Source: Elusimicrobiota bacterium (GTDB taxonomy: Bacteria; Elusimicrobiota; Elusimicrobia; FEN-1173). From it: DNA of 64,000 nucleotides. Positions 15,188 through 28,395 of this stretch are shown piece by piece. The notes under the pieces were generated by a model, which ran no database searches, had not been told where the DNA came from, and saw nothing but the letters and a program-made list of their open reading frames with translations. Each line of letters starts with the position of its first letter. Positions within the stretch are counted from its first letter, which is position 1. Position numbers and translations under genes: made by a program. The stretch covers positions 2,464,688-2,528,687 of the forward strand of contig JADJJR010000001.1 of assembly GCA_016706425.1 (NCBI GenBank), written 5' to 3'.

Positions 15188-15580
15188 TTACTTCACGTCC
15201 ACCGTTGCGCCGGCTTCCGCCAGCTTTTTCTTCATGTCTTCGGCCGCGTCCTTGGACAAACCGTCCTTGACGGCTTTCGGAGCCGCTTCGACGAGATCCT
15301 TGGCTTCTTTGAGGCCCAAGCCCGTCAGCTCGCGCACGACTTTGATCACGTTGATCTTCGCCGCGCCCGCGCTCATAAGCATGACCGAGAAGCTGGTTTG
15401 CTCTTCGGCTGCCGCCGCGCCACCCGCCGCCGCGCCACCCGCCGCCACGCCAGCCGCCACAACCGCCGGGGCCGCCGTGATGCCGTATTTGTCTTCGATG
15501 CCTTTAACGAGCTTGTGAACGTCCAAAATCGTCCAAGAGTCGATGGACTCGAGAACGTCGTCCGCTGTGCATTTTGCCAT
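15188..15580 (-). CDS. rplL: 50S ribosomal protein L7/L12
   Basis: Stalk protein L7/L12, which recruits translational GTPases to the ribosome. The 130 residues comprise an N-terminal dimerisation part (DDVLESIDSWTILDVHKLVKG), an unusually Ala/Gly-rich hinge with repeated AAGG units around residues 42-60, and the C-terminal domain with KINVIKVVRELTGLGLKEAK. It lies 43 nt downstream of rplJ, the normal arrangement. Confidence 0.97.
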   Translation of the reverse strand: MAKCTADDVLESIDSWTILDVHKLVKGIEDKYGITAAPAVVAAGVAAGGAAAGGAAAAEEQTSFSVMLMSAGAAKINVIKVVRELTGLGLKEAKDLVEAAPKAVKDGLSKDAAEDMKKKLAEAGATVDVK

Positions 15581-15623
15581 GATTGTCTCCTCTCCGAGCG
15601 GGACCGTGGTCCCGGTAAAAGCG

Positions 15624-16154
15624 TTATTTCGCTTCTTTTCTCTTCGCGACCTGGTCGAGCAACTGGGCCAAGTTGCGCAAATCCGCCGTCAACACACCGG
15701 CCAAGCCCGTCAGCGGCCCCTGCAGGCGCGCCAACAACGTGGCCAACAAAACGGGGCGGGGCGGCAGGGACGCGACGGCTTTCATTTCCGCCGGTTTCAT
15801 CACCTTGCCGTTTAAAAGGCCCCCACGAACCTTCACGTTTTCGTGGGCCTTTTCAAACTCCATGATCACTTTGAGACTGGCGACCGCGTCGCCTCTTTGG
15901 ATGATCAGGGCCGATTGGCCCGTGAAGAGCTTGCCGAAATCTTCAGTGATGCCTTTGTTCTTCAAGGCGATCTTGGCCAGACGGTTTTTCACGATCTGGC
16001 ACTTGGCTTTCAAGGGGCGCAGCTTGCCGCGGAGCTCGTTGAGCTCGGGCGTCTTCACGCCGACATAACCCGCGACCACCAACCCCTCGATCCCTTCGAA
16101 ATCCTTCGTGAGGGTGTGAACCGCCGATTCTCGATCTTTTCTCAGACTGGGCAT
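15624..16154 (-). CDS. rplJ: 50S ribosomal protein L10
   Basis: L10 anchors the L7/L12 stalk and in many bacteria represses its own operon by binding the mRNA leader. The 176-residue frame starts MPSLRKDRESAVHTLTKDF. Family positions include KNRLAKIALKNKG around residues 57-69 and FTGQSALI. The SD-like AGAGGAT precedes the ATG by 6 nt. The gene is first after an attenuator-like hairpin. Its usual upstream partners rplK-rplA are absent; a 5S rRNA gene is upstream instead. Confidence 0.96.
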   Translation of the reverse strand: MPSLRKDRESAVHTLTKDFEGIEGLVVAGYVGVKTPELNELRGKLRPLKAKCQIVKNRLAKIALKNKGITEDFGKLFTGQSALIIQRGDAVASLKVIMEFEKAHENVKVRGGLLNGKVMKPAEMKAVASLPPRPVLLATLLARLQGPLTGLAGVLTADLRNLAQLLDQVAKRKEAK

Positions 16155-16354
16155 CGCTTATCCTCTAAAAACAAAAAAACACCCCCCAGACGGTGAAGAG
16201 GTGTGTTTTCTTCATCGCGCCTCGGTAGGGCGCCCGATCTTCATCGCGGCGTATTCGATCTGCCGCGCGCGTCGGACAATTGTGCCGCACAACCCAACGG
16301 CCCCTACGGTCATTGCCGCTTAATGTTTGGTTCGCCCCCTGATTGAGGCGCGCC
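16155..16354 (-). promoter_or_regulatory. rplJ leader, candidate L10-responsive attenuator region
   Basis: About 200 nt of untranslated leader between the promoter and rplJ. It is rich in potential pairing, including a GGGCGCCC-centred segment flanked by two GATGAAGA copies, and ends in a terminator-like hairpin just before the SD. Leaders of rplJL operons bind L10 in both Proteobacteria and Firmicutes, and the Firmicute version works by transcription attenuation. The position and terminal hairpin match that scheme. L10 binding is inferred. Confidence 0.55.
16168..16210 (-). terminator. intrinsic terminator/attenuator in rplJ leader
   Basis: Read leftward, AACACACC and GGGGTGTT pair around a short loop (one A-G mismatch), followed immediately by a run of seven T. 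It lies only about 15 nt before the rplJ start codon, so it would stop transcription ahead of the gene unless an alternative fold forms. It is therefore better read as an attenuator than as the end of the rrn transcript. Confidence 0.6.
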
Positions 16355-16384
16355 ATTTTACCACAAATTTTATCCAGCGGGCAA
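16355..16384 (-). promoter_or_regulatory. sigma70-type promoter for rplJL-rpoBC
   Basis: TTGCCC (-35) and TAAAAT (-10) are separated by 18 nt on the minus strand, about 200 nt ahead of rplJ and just beyond the 5S gene. The A/T-rich spacer adds support. It would allow the ribosomal-protein and polymerase genes to be transcribed independently of the rrn promoter. Confidence 0.6.
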
Positions 16385-16421
16385 GAAATTTCTTTCGGAA
16401 TTTCAGGCCTCAGGAACACAA

Positions 16422-16541
16422 CTCCCGGCACTGACCTACTCTCCCAGAACCTTGCGGTTCAAGTACCATCAGCCCTGGTGAGCTTAACGGCCGTGTTCGG
16501 AATGGGAACGGGTGTGACCTCACCGGGAGAAGCACCGGGAG
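16422..16541 (-). rRNA. rrf: 5S ribosomal RNA
   Basis: About 120 nt with complementary ends (CTCCCGGTGC with GTGCCGGGAG), and the conserved internal CCCATTCCGAACACGG and GAGAGTAGGTC segments in the expected order. It closes the 16S-tRNA-tRNA-23S-5S operon. End positions are accurate to a few nucleotides. Confidence 0.95.
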
Positions 16542-16674
16542 TTTTGTCCCCAAGGACGGCGTTGCCGTCCCGCTGGATCAAAGAGCGTCGCGAGGGATTT
16601 CCTCGCCTTCAACAGACGGATAGAAAAGTCAAGCGCGCGTTCGGTGGTTTGAATGCGTTTCTAATTTGGATTCA

Positions 16675-20044
<3,370 letters not shown>

Positions 20045-20146
20045 TGAATCCTCAGTCGCATCGCGCTACTCAATTTAGACGATGATTTGTCTAAGTCTTG
20101 TTAAGCTCGATACAACATCAATTAGACGCTTGACTTTTCTATTCGT

Positions 20147-20158
20147 ATGTCAAAGAGC
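20147..20158 (-). promoter_or_regulatory. boxA antitermination element in 16S-23S spacer
   Basis: GCTCTTTGACAT on the minus strand, close to the bacterial rrn boxA consensus (TGCTCTTTAACA), lies between tRNA-Ala and 23S. Such elements load NusB/S10 and protect rRNA transcription from Rho. A second copy is in the leader before 16S. Confidence 0.6.
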
Positions 20159-20240
20159 CGTCCTTCCCGTGAACTCCAACAACAGAGCCAGGAGACGACT
20201 GACTTAAAATTTTTGATTGGACTATTCACCGGCAGATTTG

Positions 20241-20313
20241 TGGAGCTGGCCGGGATTGAACCGGCGGCCTCCTGCTTGCAAAGCAGGCGCTCTCCCAGCT
20301 GAGCTACAGCCCC
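20241..20313 (-). tRNA. tRNA-Ala (anticodon TGC)
   Basis: A 73-nt cloverleaf with acceptor GGGGCTG/CAGCTCC, D-arm AGCTCAGCTGGGAGAGC, anticodon stem CCTGC with loop TTTGCAA, and T-arm GGTTCAATCCC. The anticodon is TGC, so it reads alanine codons. CCA is not encoded. It lies in the rrn spacer, downstream of tRNA-Ile. Confidence 0.97.
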
Positions 20314-20334
20314 GCGTCGCACCTCACCCAAATC

Positions 20335-20408
20335 TGGGCGGAAGTGGACTCGAACCACCGGCCTCACCCTTATCAGGGGTGTGCTCTAACCAGCTGAGCT
20401 ATCCGCCC
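20335..20408 (-). tRNA. tRNA-Ile (anticodon GAT)
   Basis: A 74-nt cloverleaf with acceptor GGGCGGA/TCCGCCC, anticodon arm CACCCCTGATAAGGGTG (GAT anticodon) and T-arm GGTTCGAGTCC. CCA is not encoded. It is placed directly after 16S, the common Ile-Ala spacer arrangement. Confidence 0.97.
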
Positions 20409-20506
20409 ATCGAATCCAATTATCAGAGCCAAACGCAAGCCGATGAGCGCCCCAGGGAAGCGCCGACAATCGACCTCTTCCAACCCCCGGCGAACCGGGT
20501 TTGGAA

Positions 20507-22054
<1,548 letters not shown>

Positions 22055-22430
22055 CTGCGTCACACCCTTGCGGGCGTGAACAAACTTATTGAGGTTTGGT
22101 TAATCGGCTCTTGTGGAATTGCTTGAGTTATAAAACACAAGCTTAATTACACCTGAACGTCGTTTACCAATAAGCATCGGACAGCGACCCATCTCGTCCC
22201 ATCGATGGTGCGATGGGCCTCGATTCGGGGCGCTCATCCGCTTGCGTGTTTGGCTCTGTCAAAGAACAAGACTGCAAAATTGTGTCCCGATTATAGAAAA
22301 AAATTCCCAGGGGCGCAAGCCCTTCCCTTTCAAAGGGGACGGCTTTCACCCTCTGGCGTCGGACCGCGAGGCCCGGAATTCTTTTTCAAAATCTCGGCGC
22401 GGCGATTTCTGTCCGCCGCGAACAGGGAGG
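22055..22430 (-). promoter_or_regulatory. rrn leader region with boxA
   Basis: About 375 nt of transcribed leader between the rrn promoter and 16S, without a gene. It contains TGTTCTTTGACA at 22257-22268, a good boxA antitermination element. The part next to 16S should pair with the spacer after 16S to form the RNase III processing stem, though I did not trace every pair. Confidence 0.6.
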
Positions 22431-22458
22431 ATATTAGCATAATCCAAAAAATTGTCAA
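22431..22458 (-). promoter_or_regulatory. strong sigma70 promoter of the rrn operon
   Basis: A consensus -35 TTGACA (22453-22458) and -10 TAATAT (22431-22436) are separated by 16 nt on the minus strand. A run of A and T immediately upstream (to about 22481) looks like an UP element. It lies back-to-back with the GTG start of the rightward ligase gene at 22492, so the two genes share a very tight divergent region. Confidence 0.85.
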
Positions 22459-22491
22459 CACTTTTTTAAATTTTTTTTTCAGAATGGCGGT

Positions 22492-24411
22492 GTGAAGACA
22501 CCCGTTCCCCGCCCCGCGTTTTTTTCCGACGACGAAACAGGCCTGGCTCGCTCCGCCGATAACCGCGTCGCCGCCGCCGCGCTGGCGGCGCCGGCCGCCG
22601 TCGCCCTTATTTTGCCCGCCCGACTCGCGGGGTTCTGGCCCTGGGTGGCCGCGGCGGGCCTGGCTGGGGCGGGCCTGCTTATTCTCCGACGGCCCGCCCG
22701 ACGGGGCGACACGCCCATGGCGGGTTTCGGCGCGGCTTTCCTCGCCGCGACGCTTTTGGCCTGGGCTTTTTCCCTCGGGAAGCCTCTCGGCACCGAGTCC
22801 GTGACCAAACTGGCGCTCGCGGCGGCGCTGGCCTTCGTCGCCTGGACCCACGGCGCGCCACGCCACCGTCGCTTCTTCGAAACCCTCCTGTGCGCGGTGG
22901 CCGGCCTTTACGCGACCGTCGCCTGGGCCGCTCTCCTTTGGCCCGCGGCGGCGACTTGGCGGCCCGGGAACCCCCAATACCAAGCTTTCTGGATCGCCCT
23001 CGCCCTGGTCGCCGTCGGTCACCGCGCGTTCCAAGGCGCCGGCGGCTGTCGGCGCGCCGCGCGCATCGCTGCGGTCGCCGCCCTGGCGGGAACGCTGCTC
23101 CTTCTGAAATCCCGGAGCGGCCTGCTGGCGGCCGCCGTCGGAGCGACGGTCTTGCTTTATCAACGGGGCGGCGCGCGGCGCGCCATCCTCGGGGCGGGGC
23201 TTTTGGCGACCGCGGCCTTCGGCCTGTGGACGGTCGATCGGTTGGATCTCTTTAAAACTTCCGACGTGTTTGCCTGGACCCGTCCCGCCCTTTGGCGGGC
23301 GGCCCTGGCCGGCGCCATCGAACGCCCCCTCTTGGGGTGGGGGCCGGGTCTCTTCGCCTGGGCCTACGCCGCCCACCGGGTTCCCCTCCCGGTCGACGGC
23401 GTTTATTTCGACCACGCCCACAGTTTCGCGCACAACGATTTCCTGCAGGTCGGCGCGGAATGCGGCTTGGGGACGCTTCTGTTCTTGGTGGTGTTTCTAG
23501 TCGGACACTTTCGTCGCGCATGGAAACACCCCGGCCCGGACGCCGGATGGCTCGCCGCGGCGATCGCTTTTTGTTGCGTCAATTTTCCATTCTACGCGCC
23601 GGGCAACGCGCTCCTGGGCGGCGCCCTTCTGGCGGTGACCGCCGATCCCCGGCCGGCGGGCTCCGCGGGGTCCCGGGCCTGGGGATCGATTCCCGTGGCC
23701 CTCCTCTTCGCGCTGGCGGCCCTCAACACGGCGGCGGCCGCGACCCTCCATCGACAAAACACCGGGGCGCCCTTGCTGTCCCGGGCCCGGGTGGAGGTTT
23801 TACTGGGTCGGGCGGATCAGCGGATGCACGGCGCGGGGGCCGGTCCGTCCGATTTTGAGGCCGCTCGCGCCGACCTTCAACGGATTCAAAAAACATTGTC
23901 CCTGCCGGAGGCGGCGCGGGACGAGGCCCATTTGATAACGGATCATATGACCCCTCCACGGTGGGCCGAAGCGTTGCGTCTTTGGGACAAGGCGCTCGGC
24001 ACAGCGCGCACCAACACCCTGTGGTGGTTTGAAAAAAGCGTGGCCGAGGCCCAAAGCGGCCGTTTTGCCGAGGCCGAGCGGGCCGTCGACCGCGCGCGCG
24101 CCCTTGAACCGCGTTTCGGGGCCGCGGCGCTTTTGAAAGCGCGCCTGCTCATCGCCCGCGGCGCCGCCGAGGAGGCTCTGCGCCTACTGAACCCTCTGAC
24201 GGAGGCGCCGCCGCCCCCCGCGGGCGCGTCGAGCTACGCGCGGGCCATTTTAACCGTCGACGGTCGGGCCGCCCGGGTGGACCGTGTGGCGGCCCTGGCG
24301 CGGGCGGGCCGGACGGCCGAGGCGCGGCGCGCCCTGGACGACGTGTCTCCCCGCGGGTCGGAAGGACGGCGCCAACTGGAAACCCTGCTCCTTGACGGGG
24401 GCCGAAAATGA
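22492..24411 (+). CDS. O-antigen ligase/polymerase-type membrane protein with C-terminal TPR
   Basis: Polytopic inner-membrane protein of 639 residues. The first two thirds contain about ten hydrophobic segments. A Wzy_C-type core follows: LLLKSRSGLLAA, then PALWRAALAGAIERPLLGWGPG, then a periplasmic loop with DHAHSFAHNDFLQVGAECG (about residues 305-325). These resemble WaaL/Wzy ligases that join or polymerise lipid-linked glycans. The last 200 residues are Ala/Arg-rich helical repeats of TPR type. The start is GTG and no good SD is visible, so it is uncertain. It probably forms a unit with rfbC 16 nt downstream. Confidence 0.75.
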   Translation: MKTPVPRPAFFSDDETGLARSADNRVAAAALAAPAAVALILPARLAGFWPWVAAAGLAGAGLLILRRPARRGDTPMAGFGAAFLAATLLAWAFSLGKPLGTESVTKLALAAALAFVAWTHGAPRHRRFFETLLCAVAGLYATVAWAALLWPAAATWRPGNPQYQAFWIALALVAVGHRAFQGAGGCRRAARIAAVAALAGTLLLLKSRSGLLAAAVGATVLLYQRGGARRAILGAGLLATAAFGLWTVDRLDLFKTSDVFAWTRPALWRAALAGAIERPLLGWGPGLFAWAYAAHRVPLPVDGVYFDHAHSFAHNDFLQVGAECGLGTLLFLVVFLVGHFRRAWKHPGPDAGWLAAAIAFCCVNFPFYAPGNALLGGALLAVTADPRPAGSAGSRAWGSIPVALLFALAALNTAAAATLHRQNTGAPLLSRARVEVLLGRADQRMHGAGAGPSDFEAARADLQRIQKTLSLPEAARDEAHLITDHMTPPRWAEALRLWDKALGTARTNTLWWFEKSVAEAQSGRFAEAERAVDRARALEPRFGAAALLKARLLIARGAAEEALRLLNPLTEAPPPPAGASSYARAILTVDGRAARVDRVAALARAGRTAEARRALDDVSPRGSEGRRQLETLLLDGGRK

Positions 24412-24427
24412 AGTGTATCCTCAAAAC

Positions 24428-24967
24428 ATGAAGATTTTGCCCACGGGGATAGAAGGATTGGTTTTGCTCGAGTCCCCCGTCCACCGCGACGAGCGGGGGT
24501 GTTTTCTTGAGCTTTTCAACGCGCGGGATATGGCCGCGGCGGGGATACCGGGGCCCTTCGTCCAGGACAATTTAAGCGTTTCCGCCCGGGGGACCCTGCG
24601 CGGGCTTCACTTTCAAAGGCCGCCCCACGCTCAGGGGAAACTGGTGCGCGTCTTAAGGGGAGCGGTGTTCGACGTGGCCGTGGACCTTCGGTCCGGCAGC
24701 CCCACGCGGGGGCGGTGCTTCGGCGTCGAGCTTTCGGCGGAAAACGCGCGGGCCCTTTACATACCGGCCGGGTTCGCCCACGGTTTTTTGGTGACGAGCG
24801 ACGAAGCCGATTTTTTTTACAAGTGCACGGATTTTTATCGGCCCGAAGCCGAAGGCGGCCTGGCCTGGGACGACCCGACCCTCGCCGTGCGTTGGCCGAC
24901 GCTGGACGTGCCCTACCGGCTCTCGCCCAAGGACGCGTCGGCCCCGCGCTGGGATCCGAAGAAATAG
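24428..24967 (+). CDS. rfbC: dTDP-4-dehydrorhamnose 3,5-epimerase
   Basis: Cupin-fold epimerase of the dTDP-rhamnose pathway, 179 residues from the ATG of MKILPTGIEGLVLLE. Family motifs are DERGCFLELFN, FVQDNLSVSARGTLRGLHFQ (the catalytic His lies in RGLHFQ), GAVFDVAVDLR and YIPAGFAHGF. The usual length supports this start over an upstream in-frame one. It follows the ligase gene by 16 nt, consistent with surface-glycan synthesis. No rfbA/B/D genes are in the window. The 3' end overlaps the convergent gene by 55 nt. Confidence 0.9.
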   Translation: MKILPTGIEGLVLLESPVHRDERGCFLELFNARDMAAAGIPGPFVQDNLSVSARGTLRGLHFQRPPHAQGKLVRVLRGAVFDVAVDLRSGSPTRGRCFGVELSAENARALYIPAGFAHGFLVTSDEADFFYKCTDFYRPEAEGGLAWDDPTLAVRWPTLDVPYRLSPKDASAPRWDPKK

Positions 24968-26415
24968 TTGCGTTCCGCCAGCGCCCGCACGCGCCCCGCC
25001 ACAAAGGCGGCCTCGCCGTCGGGAGCGCTTCCGCGTTTTTCCTTTAACCGCTCCAGCGGTGGGAACGCCGCACCTTTTTCCACAAACCGACGCACGTCCC
25101 AATCGATAAACGCGTAGGGACGCCGCGCGAAATAGGAGTTGATCCGCGCGTCCCCGTATTGGGCGAAGGGCCCGGAAAGCCGGTAAGGCAAAAAGAAGGG
25201 GAGGGCATTGACCTGGGTTTGCAGCCACAGGGACCCGGCCAGAAGCGCCGCCGCGGCCCCCCCGGCCACACGGCCGATCCCCGATCGTCGCCTTTGCCAT
25301 ACCAAAACCACAGGGACGGAGGCGGCGGGCAAAAAGAAAAGCAAATAACGGGGCCCGTAGGCCGCGTGCCCCTCCCAAATCGCCGTGAACGAAAACCCCA
25401 GAAGGAACAAGACTCCCACGCTCCCGAGTAGCAGCGCCAGGGGTTTTTCGCGAAGGAAAAATTCCCGGGCCCCGAACAGAGCCAGCGCGGCCAGGGGAAA
25501 GTGGAAAAACACGCTGCGCTGTGAAGAAAATAAAAACCCCCACAGGGCCCGGGGGAACACCGCCGCCTCAAAACGGTCCGGCGTCCCACCCGTCTCCCGC
25601 CAGTGGCTGTAGCCCGTTTCCAGGACATGACCAAACCGAAATTGGTTCAGGCCCATCCAGAGCCCGAGAAGGACCAAAAGGGCGGTGACCGCCACCGCCC
25701 CCACGTAGCGCCGAGCCGGCCCCCGCGCGCGCAGGAACACGTACGATGCCACCAACGGCAAAAGCAACCCGTAGGTGAACCGAAGGAACAGAAGAGCCCC
25801 CGACAGCCCCATGGCCAACGCCGCCCAACAAGCGGGGCCGGCCGGGGTCTGTTGCGACCTTTCCGGGCCCCGGGACAAAACCAACGCCAAGGCGGAAAAA
25901 ATGGTCACTTGCCACAATTCCGACGATTGCGCCCGGGTGTAAAACCACAAAAATCCGGTGTACAAAGACGCCCCGACGTAAGCCACCGCCACGGCCGGCG
26001 TTGCCCAACGCCGCGCAAATAAAAAGAGAATTCCCGCCAACAACGCGGACCACAGGCTGTGGTAGATGTTCAAGCACCACAAAACCACCGGGTCGTCCAA
26101 GGCCGGGGGCAAATCCTCCCTCACGGCGTGGGCCACCCACAGAGGGGGCGCCGACAACAGCGTGTTCAAGACGCCGTATTTTGAGAAAAAAAAGTTTTTG
26201 GCTTTGTGGATGACAAAATATTGTGGCCCCAAACCGGGGTGCGCGGAGAGATCTTCCGGGGTCAGTCCCCAGCGGCTGTGGCGCAGCCAAATGTCGGCTT
26301 CCACGCGAGGCGCCCAAGGATCCCCCGGCAAAATTTTTGACGGCATGAATAAGAACTGAATAACCAACACCGCGACCCCGGTGGCGAACGCCCATCCCAC
26401 GTCGGAGCGGGTCAT
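24913..26415 (-). CDS. polytopic membrane protein, putative GT-C-type glycosyltransferase
   Basis: A 500-residue membrane protein with an N-terminal anchor (GWAFATGVAVLVIQFLF), a loop with GDPWAPRVEADIWLRHSRWG, and about ten further hydrophobic helices. The early segment FFSKYGVLNTLLSAPPLWVAH resembles the first-loop region of GT-C enzymes that use polyprenyl-phosphate sugars. No exact family is recognised. The ATG overlaps the stop of the preceding sugar kinase (ATGA), which fixes the start and implies coupling. Envelope-glycan synthesis is an inference from neighbours. Confidence 0.6.
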   Translation of the reverse strand: MTRSDVGWAFATGVAVLVIQFLFMPSKILPGDPWAPRVEADIWLRHSRWGLTPEDLSAHPGLGPQYFVIHKAKNFFFSKYGVLNTLLSAPPLWVAHAVREDLPPALDDPVVLWCLNIYHSLWSALLAGILFLFARRWATPAVAVAYVGASLYTGFLWFYTRAQSSELWQVTIFSALALVLSRGPERSQQTPAGPACWAALAMGLSGALLFLRFTYGLLLPLVASYVFLRARGPARRYVGAVAVTALLVLLGLWMGLNQFRFGHVLETGYSHWRETGGTPDRFEAAVFPRALWGFLFSSQRSVFFHFPLAALALFGAREFFLREKPLALLLGSVGVLFLLGFSFTAIWEGHAAYGPRYLLFFLPAASVPVVLVWQRRRSGIGRVAGGAAAALLAGSLWLQTQVNALPFFLPYRLSGPFAQYGDARINSYFARRPYAFIDWDVRRFVEKGAAFPPLERLKEKRGSAPDGEAAFVAGRVRALAERNYFFGSQRGADASLGESR

Positions 26416-27332
26416 CCGCGAAGCGATAAGCGGGGACGCGCGACGCGGTGCAGTTGCGCGAGTCGCGCGCGGATTTGAGCCGGCGTCACGGTCTTCAACC
26501 GGTCCAGGGAGAACTTCTCGACGGTGAAACTGGCCATGACCGTGCCGTAAAAAAGGGCCTGGTGGAGGGACGCCTCGTCGAACTTGTTCCCGACCCGGTT
26601 CAGATAACCCATCATTCCGCCGGCGAAGGTGTCGCCGGCGCCTGTTGGATCGAACACCTCCTCCAGGGGAAAAGCCGGCGCCGCGAAGACCCCCCGCTTG
26701 GAAAACAATAAAGAGCCGTGCTCGCCTTTTTTCACGACGACGAAACGCGGCCCCCAGGACCGAATCGTCCGGCCGGCCTGGATCAAGCTGGCCTTGCCGG
26801 AAAACTGGCGGGCTTCGCCGTCGTTCAAAATCAAAATGTCGATTTCCTTGCAGAGGGCTTTGAGCCGGTCCGGCTTGGTGGCAATCCACAGGTTCATGGT
26901 GTCGGCGGCGACGATCTTGGGCCGGCGCACCTGGCGGAGCACACGCAACTGAAGGTCCGGGTCGATGTTGGCGAGGAACACGGCGTCCGCCGCGCGGTGG
27001 CTCTCCGGCAGATCGGGGGAAAAGCGCTCAAAAACGTTCAGGCGCGTGTCGAGGGTTTTGGCCTCGTTCAAGTCGTTTTCGTAATAACCGGACCAGCGAA
27101 AAGTGTCCCCATCGACGGTTTGCAGGCCCGTCAGGTCGATTTTCTTTCGACGGAGCAGGTCCAGGTGGGCGCGCGGGAAATCCCGCCCGACGACCCCAAC
27201 CAACTTGACGTCGGTGAAGAAACGCGCGGAATAGGAAAAGTAAACGGCCGAACCCCCCAGGGCGTTCGCCCGCTCCCCGAAGGGGGTTTTGACCGAATCC
27301 AGCGCCACGGACCCCACCACCACGATGCCCAT
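26412..27332 (-). CDS. PfkB-family carbohydrate kinase
   Basis: A 306-residue ribokinase-fold kinase. The start GIVVVGSVALDSV and the substrate-side GGSAVYFSYSA are typical. The C-terminal PfkB signature DPTGAGDTFAGG (about residues 227-238) contains the catalytic aspartate. Substrate cannot be read from the sequence; relatives phosphorylate ribose, fructose, adenosine or similar. It is the first gene of a two-gene unit with the membrane protein. A palindromic repeat element sits 28 nt upstream and occupies what should be its promoter region. Confidence 0.85.
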   Translation of the reverse strand: MGIVVVGSVALDSVKTPFGERANALGGSAVYFSYSARFFTDVKLVGVVGRDFPRAHLDLLRRKKIDLTGLQTVDGDTFRWSGYYENDLNEAKTLDTRLNVFERFSPDLPESHRAADAVFLANIDPDLQLRVLRQVRRPKIVAADTMNLWIATKPDRLKALCKEIDILILNDGEARQFSGKASLIQAGRTIRSWGPRFVVVKKGEHGSLLFSKRGVFAAPAFPLEEVFDPTGAGDTFAGGMMGYLNRVGNKFDEASLHQALFYGTVMASFTVEKFSLDRLKTVTPAQIRARLAQLHRVARPRLSLRG

Positions 27333-27360
27333 GAGGAACCTCCGAATGAGATGGGGGAAT

Positions 27361-27630
27361 TACTCACCCGTCCCATGAATAGGATACATTTTGGCCGGTC
27401 GATTTTGTGGGGCGACAAGGAGCGAGGAATGCGCGTATCGGGAATACGCAATCGACGAGCGACGCCGCTCGCCGCGCAAAAGCGCCCGGCCCCGAAGGGG
27501 GAGCCCCCTTTTCCCCGCCTTCTTCGTTGCTCCTCGGTTACGATGGCCCCGCATCGCGCCCTCGTCGCGCCTCGAATCCGGACAAAAGGAGGCTCCCAAA
27601 ATGGATTCTATTCATGGGACGGGCGAGCAG
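27361..27630. repeat. palindromic intergenic element, copy 1
   Basis: A 270-bp intergenic element bounded by near-perfect inverted repeats of about 30 bp (one end begins CCCGTCCCATGAATAGG, the other is its complement with few mismatches). Each half carries an inverted copy of a conserved core (GGAGCGA, GCGATG-like, then GAGCAACG/GAGCGACG). It resembles a second element at 29924-30231 in core and layout but not in the outermost bases. No coding potential was found. It fills the gap between the pfkB start and the acyltransferase stop. Confidence 0.75.
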
Positions 27631-27665
27631 GACACGTCGCCGCGCCGGCGGCAACGGCGGGTGAC

Positions 27666-28391
27666 TCAACTCTTGGGGCGGTATTGAGGCTCGAGTCCTT
27701 CGAGGAATTCGTCGAACACGGAATCGTGGAGACGCTTCAAATGGGCCTCGAGTTCGGAGACGGTGAGGAGCGACGGCCGGGGGCCGTCGGGTCCGCCCAG
27801 GGGATCGGCCATCTGATAGAAGGGGATGCCGTGGCGGTTGAGCAGGGCGTGCAGGCGCTTTTCCGCCAACATGAGCCACCATTCGATGCCCAGGCGCCGC
27901 GACATTTGATAGGCCGTCCGCAACAGGCCGAGGATGATGATCGGGCGGCTGCGGCGCTTGAGGACCGGGGGCAAGGGATCGTGGTTCGGCAAAACGCCCC
28001 CCTCCGCCACCGTCAAGTACCCCTCGGCGCCGAAGAGCCCGTCCTCCCTTCGGCGGCGCCAGCGTTTATCGATGACGAGATGGGAGAGTTCGGCGGTTTT
28101 TTCGGGCGGGCCGGGACAACGGAAAGAGGGCAGCACGTGGGCCAGGGGGAAGCCCCGTTCCGAGTGGAGCACCAGCCGCAGGGCGCCGACCACCTCATCG
28201 CCCTCGAGGGCGATGGGATGGAGTCCGGCCCCGTCGAAAGCGTCCACCAGCAGATCGTCGGTGTGCTTGACGGGACTGAAAAAGCCGAACTCGCGCACGT
28301 ACACGTCGTAACGGAGCCGGTGCACGGCGCGCAGGGTCCGGCTGCCGTCGGCGATGGTGAAGCGCACGTCCCGGGCGTCCATGAGTCCCAT
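27666..28391 (-). CDS. GNAT-fold acyltransferase, exosortase/FeeM-like
   Basis: A 241-residue protein whose first half matches the autoinducer-synthase/FeeM branch of GNAT acyltransferases: LRYDVYVREFGFF near residue 27, GDEVVGALRLVLHSERGFPLAHV near residues 63-85 and ELSHLVIDKRWR. Proteins of this type occur with PEP-CTERM/exosortase systems or make N-acyl amino acids. I see no exosortase gene here. An AGAGG lies just before the chosen ATG; a second ATG three codons later is possible. It precedes nothing co-directional within 30 nt, and mltG lies 4 nt upstream, so it ends an ruvX-mltG unit. Confidence 0.65.
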   Translation of the reverse strand: MGLMDARDVRFTIADGSRTLRAVHRLRYDVYVREFGFFSPVKHTDDLLVDAFDGAGLHPIALEGDEVVGALRLVLHSERGFPLAHVLPSFRCPGPPEKTAELSHLVIDKRWRRRREDGLFGAEGYLTVAEGGVLPNHDPLPPVLKRRSRPIIILGLLRTAYQMSRRLGIEWWLMLAEKRLHALLNRHGIPFYQMADPLGGPDGPRPSLLTVSELEAHLKRLHDSVFDEFLEGLEPQYRPKS

Positions 28392-28395
28392 GCCT

